Part shown: one piece after another, positions 28,579 through 36,038 of the stretch
How positions within the stretch are numbered: position 1 is the first letter of the stretch
How the letters are laid out: every line of letters begins with the position of its first letter
Assembly: GCA_016234205.1 (NCBI GenBank)
Contig: JACRGN010000234.1
Span: forward strand, 1-38,698
Length of the DNA: 38,698 nucleotides
Source of the DNA: Nitrospinota bacterium
GTDB taxonomy: Bacteria; Nitrospinota; Nitrospinia; UBA9942
Direction: 5' to 3'
Notes under the pieces: generated by a model
What the model was told of the DNA's origin: nothing
What the model saw: the letters and a program-made list of their open reading frames with translations, nothing else
Database searches by the model: none
Made by a program: the position numbers and the translations under genes

Positions 28579-29067
28579 ATGAAAACAAAGTGGGTTTATA
28601 TTTTACTGTCTATTATCCTCCTTTCAGTTTTAGCTCTACCCCTCCTAACCTCCTCTTACAGAGTGGAGGTATCAGCAGGGGAAGATGTTCCCAAGAACCC
28701 TGACTATGTCTTTGCAGTCTGTCAGGATGTAGCGGATGGGAATACCATAGAAGTTGATATCCTCGGCATGAAGAGAAAACTCAGATTAATTGGTGTAGAT
28801 GTTGGCAGAAAGGGGTTCTTTGAGGGGATAAAAAAAATGTTTGGCATGGGGGCTGCGTCATACTTAGAAAAAACCGTAAAAGGGAAGAAGCTCTACCTTG
28901 AATTTGAAGATAACTGGGCTGATCCATCGGGTATTTTACGCGGCTATGTGCATCTTAAAGAAGGTGATACTTTTATAAATCTTGAGATGATAAAGCTGGG
29001 ATATGCATCAGTTGATAGGAAGAGTAACTATAAATATAAAAAGGAATTTGAGAAGGTAGGGAGATGA
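28579..29067 (+). CDS. Exported SNase/thermonuclease-fold protein, likely non-catalytic
   Basis: VCQDVADGNTIEVDILGMKRKLRLIGVDVGRKG...ASYLEKTVKGKKLYLEF...GILRGYVHLKEGDTFINLEMIKLGYASV. Confidence 0.7.
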   Translation: MKTKWVYILLSIILLSVLALPLLTSSYRVEVSAGEDVPKNPDYVFAVCQDVADGNTIEVDILGMKRKLRLIGVDVGRKGFFEGIKKMFGMGAASYLEKTVKGKKLYLEFEDNWADPSGILRGYVHLKEGDTFINLEMIKLGYASVDRKSNYKYKKEFEKVGR

Positions 29068-31268
29068 GGTTTCTTGCTTCTTGCTTCTTGCTTCTTGTCT
29101 CAGGTACCTGTGCCGCTGAATCCTTCTCTGAGCCGATTATACAGGATGGGCATAAAAAGGTTATTCGTTCCTTATCCTTTTCCCCTGATGGTAATATTAT
29201 TGCCTCCGGAGGGCTTGATAGAACTATTAAATTATGGGATGCCCATGACGTGTCCCTTTTAAAGACCTTTTCTGGTCATACGGGTTCTGTTAATTCAATT
29301 GCCATCTCCCCGGATGGCAGATTACTTGCGTCATGTAGCGATGATAGCACCATAAGGCTCTGGGACATTAAGAAGAGAAGCAGTGTCGCTTCACTATCGG
29401 GTCACAAAGGATCTGTCTTTTCTGTTGCCTTTTCTCCTGACGGCAGATTGCTTGCTTCAGGGGGTGATGATAAAACTGTAAGGCTCTGGGACATTGAGAA
29501 GAGAAGTAGTGTCGCTGCACTATCGGGTCACAATGGATCCGTCTTTTCTGTTGCCTTCTCGCCGGGAGGGGATATTCTTATCTCTGCAAGTGGCGACGCT
29601 ACTATCGGGATATGGGATGTTCACCCCGTTAGAAGTCTGCATGCAAAGGATAGCGAAATAACCATACAGTTAAATGACTCTGATAATGGGACTTCTAACG
29701 AGGTGAAAAAGAGAACCCCACAATTTCTTACAGGGCACAGTGGTGCAGTCCATACGGTTACATTTTCTCCAGATGGAAGACTCCTTGCATCAGGAGGTGA
29801 TGACGAAACCATAAAATTATGGGACATTAAGAATATGAAAATAGTTGAAACCCTCTTTGAGCATCATGAGAGCGGCTTTCACCCCATCTATAACCTCCGA
29901 TTTTCATCGGATGGTGAGATTCTGGCAACGGCTGGTGCCTATCCCAATGTCCATTTATGGGACATAAAGAAAAAGATGGTCATAAAGATGCTTTACGATA
30001 ATTCCCACGCAGTTTATTCTGTGGACTTTTCGCCAAAAGAGAGGATTGCGGTCTCGGGGGGATGGGATACAACTATCAAGCTCTGGGATATCACCACAGG
30101 AACAAAGACTCATACTTTTGAAAACCGCATCAGACAGCTATATCTGCAATCTTTTACCAGGGATGGAAGAGTATTGACTATCGGGAGTTGGGATAAGGCA
30201 ATTAAAATCTGGGATGTTTCAAGAAGCCAGAAGCCAGAAGCCAGAAGCCAGAAAATAGAAAATAGTTTATTACAAAATTTCTTTGAAAAACAGGATGGGC
30301 TTATTGAATCTGTAGCACTATCTGAGGATAACCGGATGCTCGCAGCGGGATACAGGGATAACACAGTAAAGATATGGGATTTTGAAAACTTGTCCCTGCA
30401 AGGTTTAAGCAGGGAGAGAACCCCTCTTGCAGTCTTTAAGGGGCATGAGAATTGGCCTATATGTATAGAGTTTTCACCAGGAGGAAGTGTAGTGGCATCG
30501 GGTGGGCTGGATAGGACAGTGAGGCTCTGGGATATTCGCCAGAAAGCCCCTATTGCAACCCTTAGAGGGCATAATGAGCCGATTAAGTCACTTAACTTTT
30601 CTCTTGACGGGAACATTCTTATCTCAACAGGATGGGGTGGAGAAATGCTCGCATGGGATATAAATCTGCAATCCCCTGTTGATACTTTTAAAGGGTATAA
30701 TGGCATGACACATCTCGCCAGATTTTCCCCTGATGGTAATCATGTGGCAATCGTAACAAAGGAGAATACGGTTTTACTTCTCAGTATAGATGGAAAATCA
30801 ATAATCCCCCTCACCCCCCCTTTAGAAAAGGGGGGTATGGGGGGATTTTCAAGCGGAAAGGCGACTATAAATACTATTGCCTTCTCTCCTGACGGGCATC
30901 TCCTTGCTATCGGCGATGGAGCAAATATGGTGAGTCTATGGAGGTTTTCAGCATTCCGCCTTGAGCTTTCAGCTTCATTTGAAGGGCATACTGATTCTGT
31001 TTATGAGGTAGCCTTTTCTACCGATGGAAAGAGGTTGGTATCAGGCAGTGAAGACCATAGTATAAAGGTGTGGGATATAGAAAAGGGAATACCACTCATG
31101 ACCCTTCTGGCTATAGAGAGGGATGATTTTTTAGTCTGTCAGCAGGATAATAATTATATAGCATCTGAAGGCGCAAAAAAGTATGTAAAAAACAGTGAAA
31201 GTGTAAGTGACAGTGTCAGTAAAAACAAAAATGCTTATACTTACACTGACACTGACACTAATCACTGA
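29064..31268 (+). CDS. Exported WD40-repeat beta-propeller protein
   Basis: Many GH..V..VAFSPDGRLLASGGDD.T(V/I)(R/K)LWDI repeats; N-terminal signal MRFLASCFLLLVSGTCAAES; ATGA overlap. Confidence 0.93.
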   Translation: MRFLASCFLLLVSGTCAAESFSEPIIQDGHKKVIRSLSFSPDGNIIASGGLDRTIKLWDAHDVSLLKTFSGHTGSVNSIAISPDGRLLASCSDDSTIRLWDIKKRSSVASLSGHKGSVFSVAFSPDGRLLASGGDDKTVRLWDIEKRSSVAALSGHNGSVFSVAFSPGGDILISASGDATIGIWDVHPVRSLHAKDSEITIQLNDSDNGTSNEVKKRTPQFLTGHSGAVHTVTFSPDGRLLASGGDDETIKLWDIKNMKIVETLFEHHESGFHPIYNLRFSSDGEILATAGAYPNVHLWDIKKKMVIKMLYDNSHAVYSVDFSPKERIAVSGGWDTTIKLWDITTGTKTHTFENRIRQLYLQSFTRDGRVLTIGSWDKAIKIWDVSRSQKPEARSQKIENSLLQNFFEKQDGLIESVALSEDNRMLAAGYRDNTVKIWDFENLSLQGLSRERTPLAVFKGHENWPICIEFSPGGSVVASGGLDRTVRLWDIRQKAPIATLRGHNEPIKSLNFSLDGNILISTGWGGEMLAWDINLQSPVDTFKGYNGMTHLARFSPDGNHVAIVTKENTVLLLSIDGKSIIPLTPPLEKGGMGGFSSGKATINTIAFSPDGHLLAIGDGANMVSLWRFSAFRLELSASFEGHTDSVYEVAFSTDGKRLVSGSEDHSIKVWDIEKGIPLMTLLAIERDDFLVCQQDNNYIASEGAKKYVKNSESVSDSVSKNKNAYTYTDTDTNH
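29070..29099. repeat. CTTCTTG tandem repeat encoding the signal-peptide core of the WD40 protein
   Basis: ttcttgcttcttgcttcttgcttcttgtct. Confidence 0.85.
30221..30254. repeat. In-frame GAAGCCA tandem repeat within WD40 gene
   Basis: aagaagccagaagccagaagccagaagccagaaa encodes RSQKPEARSQK. Confidence 0.85.
30803..30847. repeat. In-frame CCCCCTTTAGAAAAGGGGGG inverted repeat within WD40 gene
   Basis: aatccccctcaccccccctttagaaaaggggggtatggggggatt encodes IPLTPPLEKGGMGGF. Confidence 0.85.
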
Positions 31269-31273
31269 CACTA
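31193..31273. repeat. Inverted repeat, GTGTCA/GTGTAA-type arms, encodes the C-terminal tail of the WD40 protein
   Basis: cagtgaaagtgtaagtgacagtgtcagt ... acttacactgacactgacactaatcactgacact; tail SESVSDSVSKNKNAYTYTDTDTNH. Confidence 0.88.
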
Positions 31274-31276
31274 ATT

Positions 31277-32494
31277 ATGCCATCTTTTAAATATAAGGCT
31301 ACAGATATTACTGGAATGGTTATTGAAGGGGTTATGGAAGCAAAGGAGGAAAGGTCTGTCATAACCATACTTCAAAATCGCGGGTATATCCCTATAAATG
31401 TTGCCCCCCCCGATGTTAAAAAAAAGGGTAGAGAAAACCCCTGGCGGCTTCTCTTACAACGTGTTCCACAGCAACAGGTCATAAATTTTACCAGGGAGCT
31501 GGCAGGTTTGTTAAAGGCAGGTATTCCTATTGATAGAAGTATTAAGACGCTTATTGGTATTGTAGAAAAGAAGAGATTTAAAAAGGTGCTTGAAAATATC
31601 TTAAGTTCCATTGAGAAGGGGAGTTCTGTTGCCGAGGCACTGGAAGATTTTCCAACAGTGTTTCCACCCTTTTATGTCAACTTAGTACGGGCTGGAGAGG
31701 CAAGCGCTACCCTTGATGCGACCCTCAGGAGGTTAAGTGATTTTCTTTCAAGGTCTAAGGAGCTCAGAAACTATATCATATCTGCTATGATATATCCTGC
31801 TATTCTTACAATCTTCAGTGGATTCTCTATAATCATCCTGTTAACCTTCGTTATACCAAAATTTGCGGAGACATTCTCAGAGATAGGACAGGCAATCCCC
31901 CTATCAACAACAATTCTAATGAGGGTAAGCGGGACTGTTAGAAATTACTGGTGGGTATTTATCCTCTCCCTGCTTGGTCCCTACCTGCTCTTTTACAGTT
32001 ATAAGAGAACAGATGACGGAAGGCTTGTCTGGGATCAACTCAAGCTTAAGATGCCTGTTGTTGGGACAATTATCAGAAATACAGAGGTTGTAAGATTCTC
32101 CAGGGCAATGGGGACCCTTCTTAAAGGCGGGGTTCCAGTTTTAAAATGTATTGATATTGTCAGTAATACCATTACCAACCGTTCTATTGCAAAGGCTATC
32201 ACGAGACTCTATGAGAGTGTGAGACATGGTGAGGGGCTTGGGCTGCCATTAAAGAAGGAGGCAATATTTCCACTTATGGCAGTTGAGATGATTATCGTGG
32301 GTGAAGAGACAGGGCGATTGGATGAGATGCTTCTTGAGGTGGCAGATACATTTGAAAGCCATCTGAGGGAAAATGCAAAGAGATTTCTATCTATCATGGA
32401 GCCGGCATTAATAATCTTCATGGGGGTGGTTGTAGGTTTTATCGTTGTATCCATGCTGCTTGCTATCTTCAGTATAAACGAGATACCATTTTAA
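31277..32494 (+). CDS. gspF: Type II secretion inner-membrane protein GspF
   Basis: FTRELAGLLKAGIPIDRSIKTLIG...VRAGEASATLDATLRRLSDFL...MIIVGEETGRLDEMLLEVADTFE...IMEPALIIFMGVVVGFIVVSMLLAIF. Confidence 0.95.
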   Translation: MPSFKYKATDITGMVIEGVMEAKEERSVITILQNRGYIPINVAPPDVKKKGRENPWRLLLQRVPQQQVINFTRELAGLLKAGIPIDRSIKTLIGIVEKKRFKKVLENILSSIEKGSSVAEALEDFPTVFPPFYVNLVRAGEASATLDATLRRLSDFLSRSKELRNYIISAMIYPAILTIFSGFSIIILLTFVIPKFAETFSEIGQAIPLSTTILMRVSGTVRNYWWVFILSLLGPYLLFYSYKRTDDGRLVWDQLKLKMPVVGTIIRNTEVVRFSRAMGTLLKGGVPVLKCIDIVSNTITNRSIAKAITRLYESVRHGEGLGLPLKKEAIFPLMAVEMIIVGEETGRLDEMLLEVADTFESHLRENAKRFLSIMEPALIIFMGVVVGFIVVSMLLAIFSINEIPF

Positions 32495-32562
32495 AAAAGT
32501 GTAAGTGTAAGTGACAGTGTCAGTAAAAACAAAAATACTTACACTTACACTTACACTTTTTT
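32495..32562. repeat. Intergenic inverted repeat, GTGTAA-type arms, with terminal T run (could also act as terminator)
   Basis: aaaaaagtgtaagtgtaagtgacagtgtcagt ... acttacacttacacttacactttttt. Confidence 0.88.
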
Positions 32563-32568
32563 GGGGAG

Positions 32569-33021
32569 ATGTTTATGAAATGGGGGCTTTTTAAAATCAA
32601 AAATAATGAGAGGGGTTTTACCCTTATAGAGCTGTTGATAGTGCTTATAATCCTTGGACTACTCGCTGCACTGGTCGCGCCGAGGTTCTTTGGTCATGTG
32701 GGGAGATCTAAGCTTAAGGCGGCAAAGATGCAGATAGAACTCTTTGGCACCGCTCTGGATGCGATGCGTCTGGATATAGGACGATACCCTACAACCGATG
32801 AGGGTCTGGCATTGACACGGTCAAGTCCGGGGTCTGTGGAGGGGTGGAGGGGTCCATATATACCCAAGAATATACCACTTGACCCATGGAGAAGACCCTA
32901 TGTATATCTCTCTCCAGGCGAACATGGAGAATATGAAATTATATCCTATGGTGCTGATGGTGCGGCTGGTGGCACAGGAGAGGATCAAGATATCGTCAAC
33001 TGGAAAGACATTGAGGAGTAG
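32569..33021 (+). CDS. gspG: Type II secretion major pseudopilin GspG
   Basis: NERGFTLIELLIVLIILGLLAALVAPRFFG...PLDPWRRPYVYLSPGEHGEYEIISYGADGAAGGTGEDQDIVNW. Confidence 0.95.
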   Translation: MFMKWGLFKIKNNERGFTLIELLIVLIILGLLAALVAPRFFGHVGRSKLKAAKMQIELFGTALDAMRLDIGRYPTTDEGLALTRSSPGSVEGWRGPYIPKNIPLDPWRRPYVYLSPGEHGEYEIISYGADGAAGGTGEDQDIVNWKDIEE

Positions 33022-33544
33022 AAATCTTCAATCTTCAATCTTCAATCTTCAATCTATTGACGGGTTCACTATGGTGGAACTCCTGGTGGTTCTGTTCCTC
33101 ATCGGACTGATGCTTTCTATTGCTGTTCCCTCCTTTATACATACCGTAGAAACTCTTAAATTCAAGGCAACTGCCCGTAAGATAGTCTCAACACTTAGAT
33201 ATGCCAGAAATACCGCAGTATTTAAGCAGATGTCCCAGGCTGTTGGTTTTGATATAGATAATAATCTCTACTACCTGGAGGGGCATGGGATTGAGGGGGA
33301 TGAAGACCCTCTCTCAAGGAGTATAAAAACCTTTACGCTCCCTTCAGATGTCTCTATTAAGTCTCTGGAGATGGTTAAAGAGAGGATTGAATCAGGAAAA
33401 GGTAATATCCTGTTTTATCCTGACGGGAGTTCCAGCAGCGGCACAATCATAGTGAGAAATAAGAGGACAGATGAGGGATTCAGAATTGAGGTAGATATTT
33501 TTACCGGTCTCACACAGGTAACATTTTATAGTTTCAGTGAATAG
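33011..33544 (+). CDS. gspH: Type II secretion pseudopilin GspH-like
   Basis: IDGFTMVELLVVLFLIGLMLSIAVPSF; TTG at 33011 assumed (ORF track gives 32879, which overlaps gspG deeply). Confidence 0.8.
   Translation: MRSRNLQSSIFNLQSIDGFTMVELLVVLFLIGLMLSIAVPSFIHTVETLKFKATARKIVSTLRYARNTAVFKQMSQAVGFDIDNNLYYLEGHGIEGDEDPLSRSIKTFTLPSDVSIKSLEMVKERIESGKGNILFYPDGSSSSGTIIVRNKRTDEGFRIEVDIFTGLTQVTFYSFSE
33023..33055. repeat. 7-bp tandem repeat (AATCTTC x 4.7) in GspH leader coding region
   Basis: aatcttcaatcttcaatcttcaatcttcaatct; encodes NLQSSIFNLQS. Confidence 0.92.
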
Positions 33545-33600
33545 TGACAGTGTCAGTAGAGAAAATACTGCCACTGTCACTGTCACTGTCACTGTCACTG
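33543..33600. repeat. Intergenic inverted repeat, CACTGT-type arms, directly abutting gspI start
   Basis: agtgacagtgtcagtagagaaaatactgccactgtcactgtcactgtcactgtcactg. Confidence 0.88.
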
Positions 33601-33601
33601 T

Positions 33602-34003
33602 ATGAACAATGAAAAGGGTTTTAGTCTTCTGGAGGCGCTGGTTGCTATTACTATACTGGGAATCACCCTCGGAATCATCATGGCACTCTTTTCCGGTGCA
33701 ATGAGATCGGTAGGTGCCTCAGAGGAGTATTCTAAAGCACTTCTCCTTGCGAGGAAGGAAATGGAGGATACAATGCTCATGGAGGATATCCACTTAGGAG
33801 CAGAGGATGGGAGTTTTGGCAATGGCTACACATGGAAGAGAACTATAAGCTCTCTTAAGATATCAGAAGAAGATGAATATTTAAATGAGAACCTCCCTTT
33901 TAACCTATACGAGATTGAAATAAAAGTAAAATGGTGGAGTTGGAAAGTAGAGAAGATGATGAGTCTCAGGAGTATAATTCTCAGGGAGACTCTTGAGGAG
34001 TAG
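33602..34003 (+). CDS. gspI: Type II secretion pseudopilin GspI-like
   Basis: NEKGFSLLEALVAITILGITLGIIMALFSGAM; gene order. Confidence 0.85.
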   Translation: MNNEKGFSLLEALVAITILGITLGIIMALFSGAMRSVGASEEYSKALLLARKEMEDTMLMEDIHLGAEDGSFGNGYTWKRTISSLKISEEDEYLNENLPFNLYEIEIKVKWWSWKVEKMMSLRSIILRETLEE

Positions 34004-34016
34004 GAACAAAAAATCA

Positions 34017-34083
34017 AAGTGTCAGTGTCAGTTTTTAGTGTCAGTGCTTTTTTACTGACACTGACACTATTCACTAACACTTA
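34017..34083. repeat. Intergenic inverted repeat, GTGTCA-type arms
   Basis: aagtgtcagtgtcagtttttagtgtcagtgc ... actgacactgacactattcactaacactt. Confidence 0.87.
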
Positions 34084-34087
34084 TTAT

Positions 34088-34771
34088 ATGTCTAAAAGAT
34101 TTCACCGAATATTTACCAATGTTGAAGGATTCACATTGATGGAGATACTTGTCTCCATGCTCATATTAAGTATGGTTGCCATTTTGATATTGCAGGGATT
34201 AAGGGTTGGTTATAAAGTGTGGGAGAAGGGGGAATCAAAGGTTGCCCACCAGCAAAGGATGAGGATTGCCTTAGATACAATTTCTAAACAACTGAGTTCT
34301 GCATATCCATTTCTTGTAAAGGATGAAAATGGAAGCCCCTCCCCTGTGTTCAAGGTGGAGTCTAAAATGATACAGTTTGTAACAAGTAGGCCTATAGGAA
34401 TGAGCAATCGCGGAGGATTGTTTTTTGTAATCTATAGCTTGAAAAATATCCCTTATTCAGAAAATAGGATACTGGTTGCTTATCAGAAACCTATTTACAT
34501 GGTTGAGGATTTTAAAAATCTTGATATAAATAATGAGGAGGCTATTAATCTAATACCTGATATTATGAACATAGAATGGAGCTATTCATCATGGGAAGGG
34601 GATGGGTTGGAGGATTCTTTAAAGATACAGAAAGAGAAAGAAAAATCTCTGCCCAAAGAGGTTACGCTGACACTGAGGCACAGTGAAGGAGAGCATAGCT
34701 ATCTTACACAGGTTACAATCCCCATCATGATGTCAAGCAAGAAGCCATTAAAAGAGAAAACAAAGACCTAA
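34088..34771 (+). CDS. gspJ: Type II secretion pseudopilin GspJ-like
   Basis: VEGFTLMEILVSMLILSMVAILILQGLRVGYKVWEKGES; ATG 34088 preferred over repeat-encoded 34019 extension. Confidence 0.87.
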   Translation: MSKRFHRIFTNVEGFTLMEILVSMLILSMVAILILQGLRVGYKVWEKGESKVAHQQRMRIALDTISKQLSSAYPFLVKDENGSPSPVFKVESKMIQFVTSRPIGMSNRGGLFFVIYSLKNIPYSENRILVAYQKPIYMVEDFKNLDINNEEAINLIPDIMNIEWSYSSWEGDGLEDSLKIQKEKEKSLPKEVTLTLRHSEGEHSYLTQVTIPIMMSSKKPLKEKTKT

Positions 34772-34776
34772 TTTTA

Positions 34777-34968
34777 GCCACAGAGGCACGGAGGCACAGA
34801 GAGAGACAAAGGCAAAAAAGATTAAGGAGAAAGGGAGAAGATGGAGAGATGGAGAAAAGGTAAAATTAAATATTTTTCCCATTCCCCCCTTTCTCAAATT
34901 TCCCCATTTCTCCTTATTGTTTTCCTCTGTGTCTCAGTGCCTCTGTGGCAAATTTTATAATTTCATAT
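34777..34968. repeat. Nested intergenic inverted repeats with TTTTATAATTTC boundary
   Basis: Outer gccacagaggcacggaggcacagag / ctctgtgtctcagtgcctctgtggc; inner aaggagaaagggagaagatggagagatggagaa / ttctcaaatttccccatttctcctt. Confidence 0.9.
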
Positions 34969-34970
34969 AC

Positions 34971-35987
34971 ATGAACAAAAATCTTATAAACGAAAAAGGA
35001 ATCGCACTCATCATGGTCTTGTGGGTTGTCATCCTTCTGGGCGTCATTGTGAATACCTTTGCATGGATGGTCCGTACTGAGGCACAGGCGGTTGGTAATT
35101 TCAAGGAAGAGACGAGGGCATATTACCTTGCAAGGGGCGGTTTTCAGCAGACTATCCTGAAACTGCTAAAGAGTCAAGAAAGCACTGTCCATGAACCTCT
35201 AAAAGAAGGGCTGAAGTTAGACGGCAGGGTTAACATGATCCATTTTATAGATGGGTATGCAGAGGTGAGAGTGATGGATGAAGGGGGGAAGATAGATATA
35301 AATGTGGCAAGTAGAGATGACATTATCAGGGTTATTACTGCCCTGGGTTTTGATGTGGAAGATAAAGATGTAATAGCAGATTCTATACTTGACTGGATTG
35401 ATGAGAATAACTTTCATAGACTTAACGGGGCTGAGGATGATTATTACAGGTCACTCCCTGAACCATACAGGGCTAAAAATGAACCACTTAACACAGTAGA
35501 TGAGCTCCTGTGGGTCAGGGGTATCACCCCGAAAATATTCTATAACCAGGTGGTAAGCCGAAGTCCTGAATGGGGCGAAATGGAAACCGAAGCCTTGAGT
35601 GAATCGAATGGGAATATATCAATAGAAGATAGAAAATTCAGAACAGGGCTGGAGAGTGTCTTTACAGTGTTTACCGGTTCTAATAAGATAAATATTAATA
35701 CTGCACCTATCTCACTACTTTTATCCCTCCCTGGTGTTGGTGAGGCGCAAATTGAAAGAATAATCGCTGTAAGGGAAGAGAGACCCTTTCGTGATATGAG
35801 TGATCTGATAGGGACAGTTGCATTCCCTCCTGAAAACGGAAAATTTATCAGCTTTTCTCCTTCAGAGATATATACTATAGAGGTTACAGGAAAGTTAAAT
35901 GGAAGCCATGTCCGACGCTCCTTTAAATCGGTAGTCAAGGTCAAGGGGAAGACTGATTATGATATTCTTTATTGGAAGGAAGGATAA
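34971..35987 (+). CDS. gspK: Type II secretion minor pseudopilin GspK
   Basis: NEKGIALIMVLWVVILLGVIVNTFAWMVRTEAQA...DEGGKIDINVASRD...INTAPISLLLSLPGVGEAQIERIIAVREERPFRDMSDL. Confidence 0.93.
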   Translation: MNKNLINEKGIALIMVLWVVILLGVIVNTFAWMVRTEAQAVGNFKEETRAYYLARGGFQQTILKLLKSQESTVHEPLKEGLKLDGRVNMIHFIDGYAEVRVMDEGGKIDINVASRDDIIRVITALGFDVEDKDVIADSILDWIDENNFHRLNGAEDDYYRSLPEPYRAKNEPLNTVDELLWVRGITPKIFYNQVVSRSPEWGEMETEALSESNGNISIEDRKFRTGLESVFTVFTGSNKININTAPISLLLSLPGVGEAQIERIIAVREERPFRDMSDLIGTVAFPPENGKFISFSPSEIYTIEVTGKLNGSHVRRSFKSVVKVKGKTDYDILYWKEG

Positions 35988-36038
35988 TGACAAATATATA
36001 GCAAAATCAAATTGTTTGGATTATAATATGCCAATTTT

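Noticed and set aside
28840-28860. TGGCATGGGGGCTGCG as sigma54 site
   Set aside because: Inside the SNase-like CDS; CTGCG is a poor -12 element and there is no downstream gene start nearby.
32495-32562. Definite terminator between gspF and gspG
   Set aside because: Hairpin plus T run is possible, but the same repeat family sits inside CDSs and other operon junctions, so full termination is not assumed.
34019-34087. N-terminal extension of GspJ ORF (MSVSVFSVSAFLLTLTLFTNTYY)
   Set aside because: Encoded by an intergenic inverted repeat; the prepilin leader fits ATG 34088.
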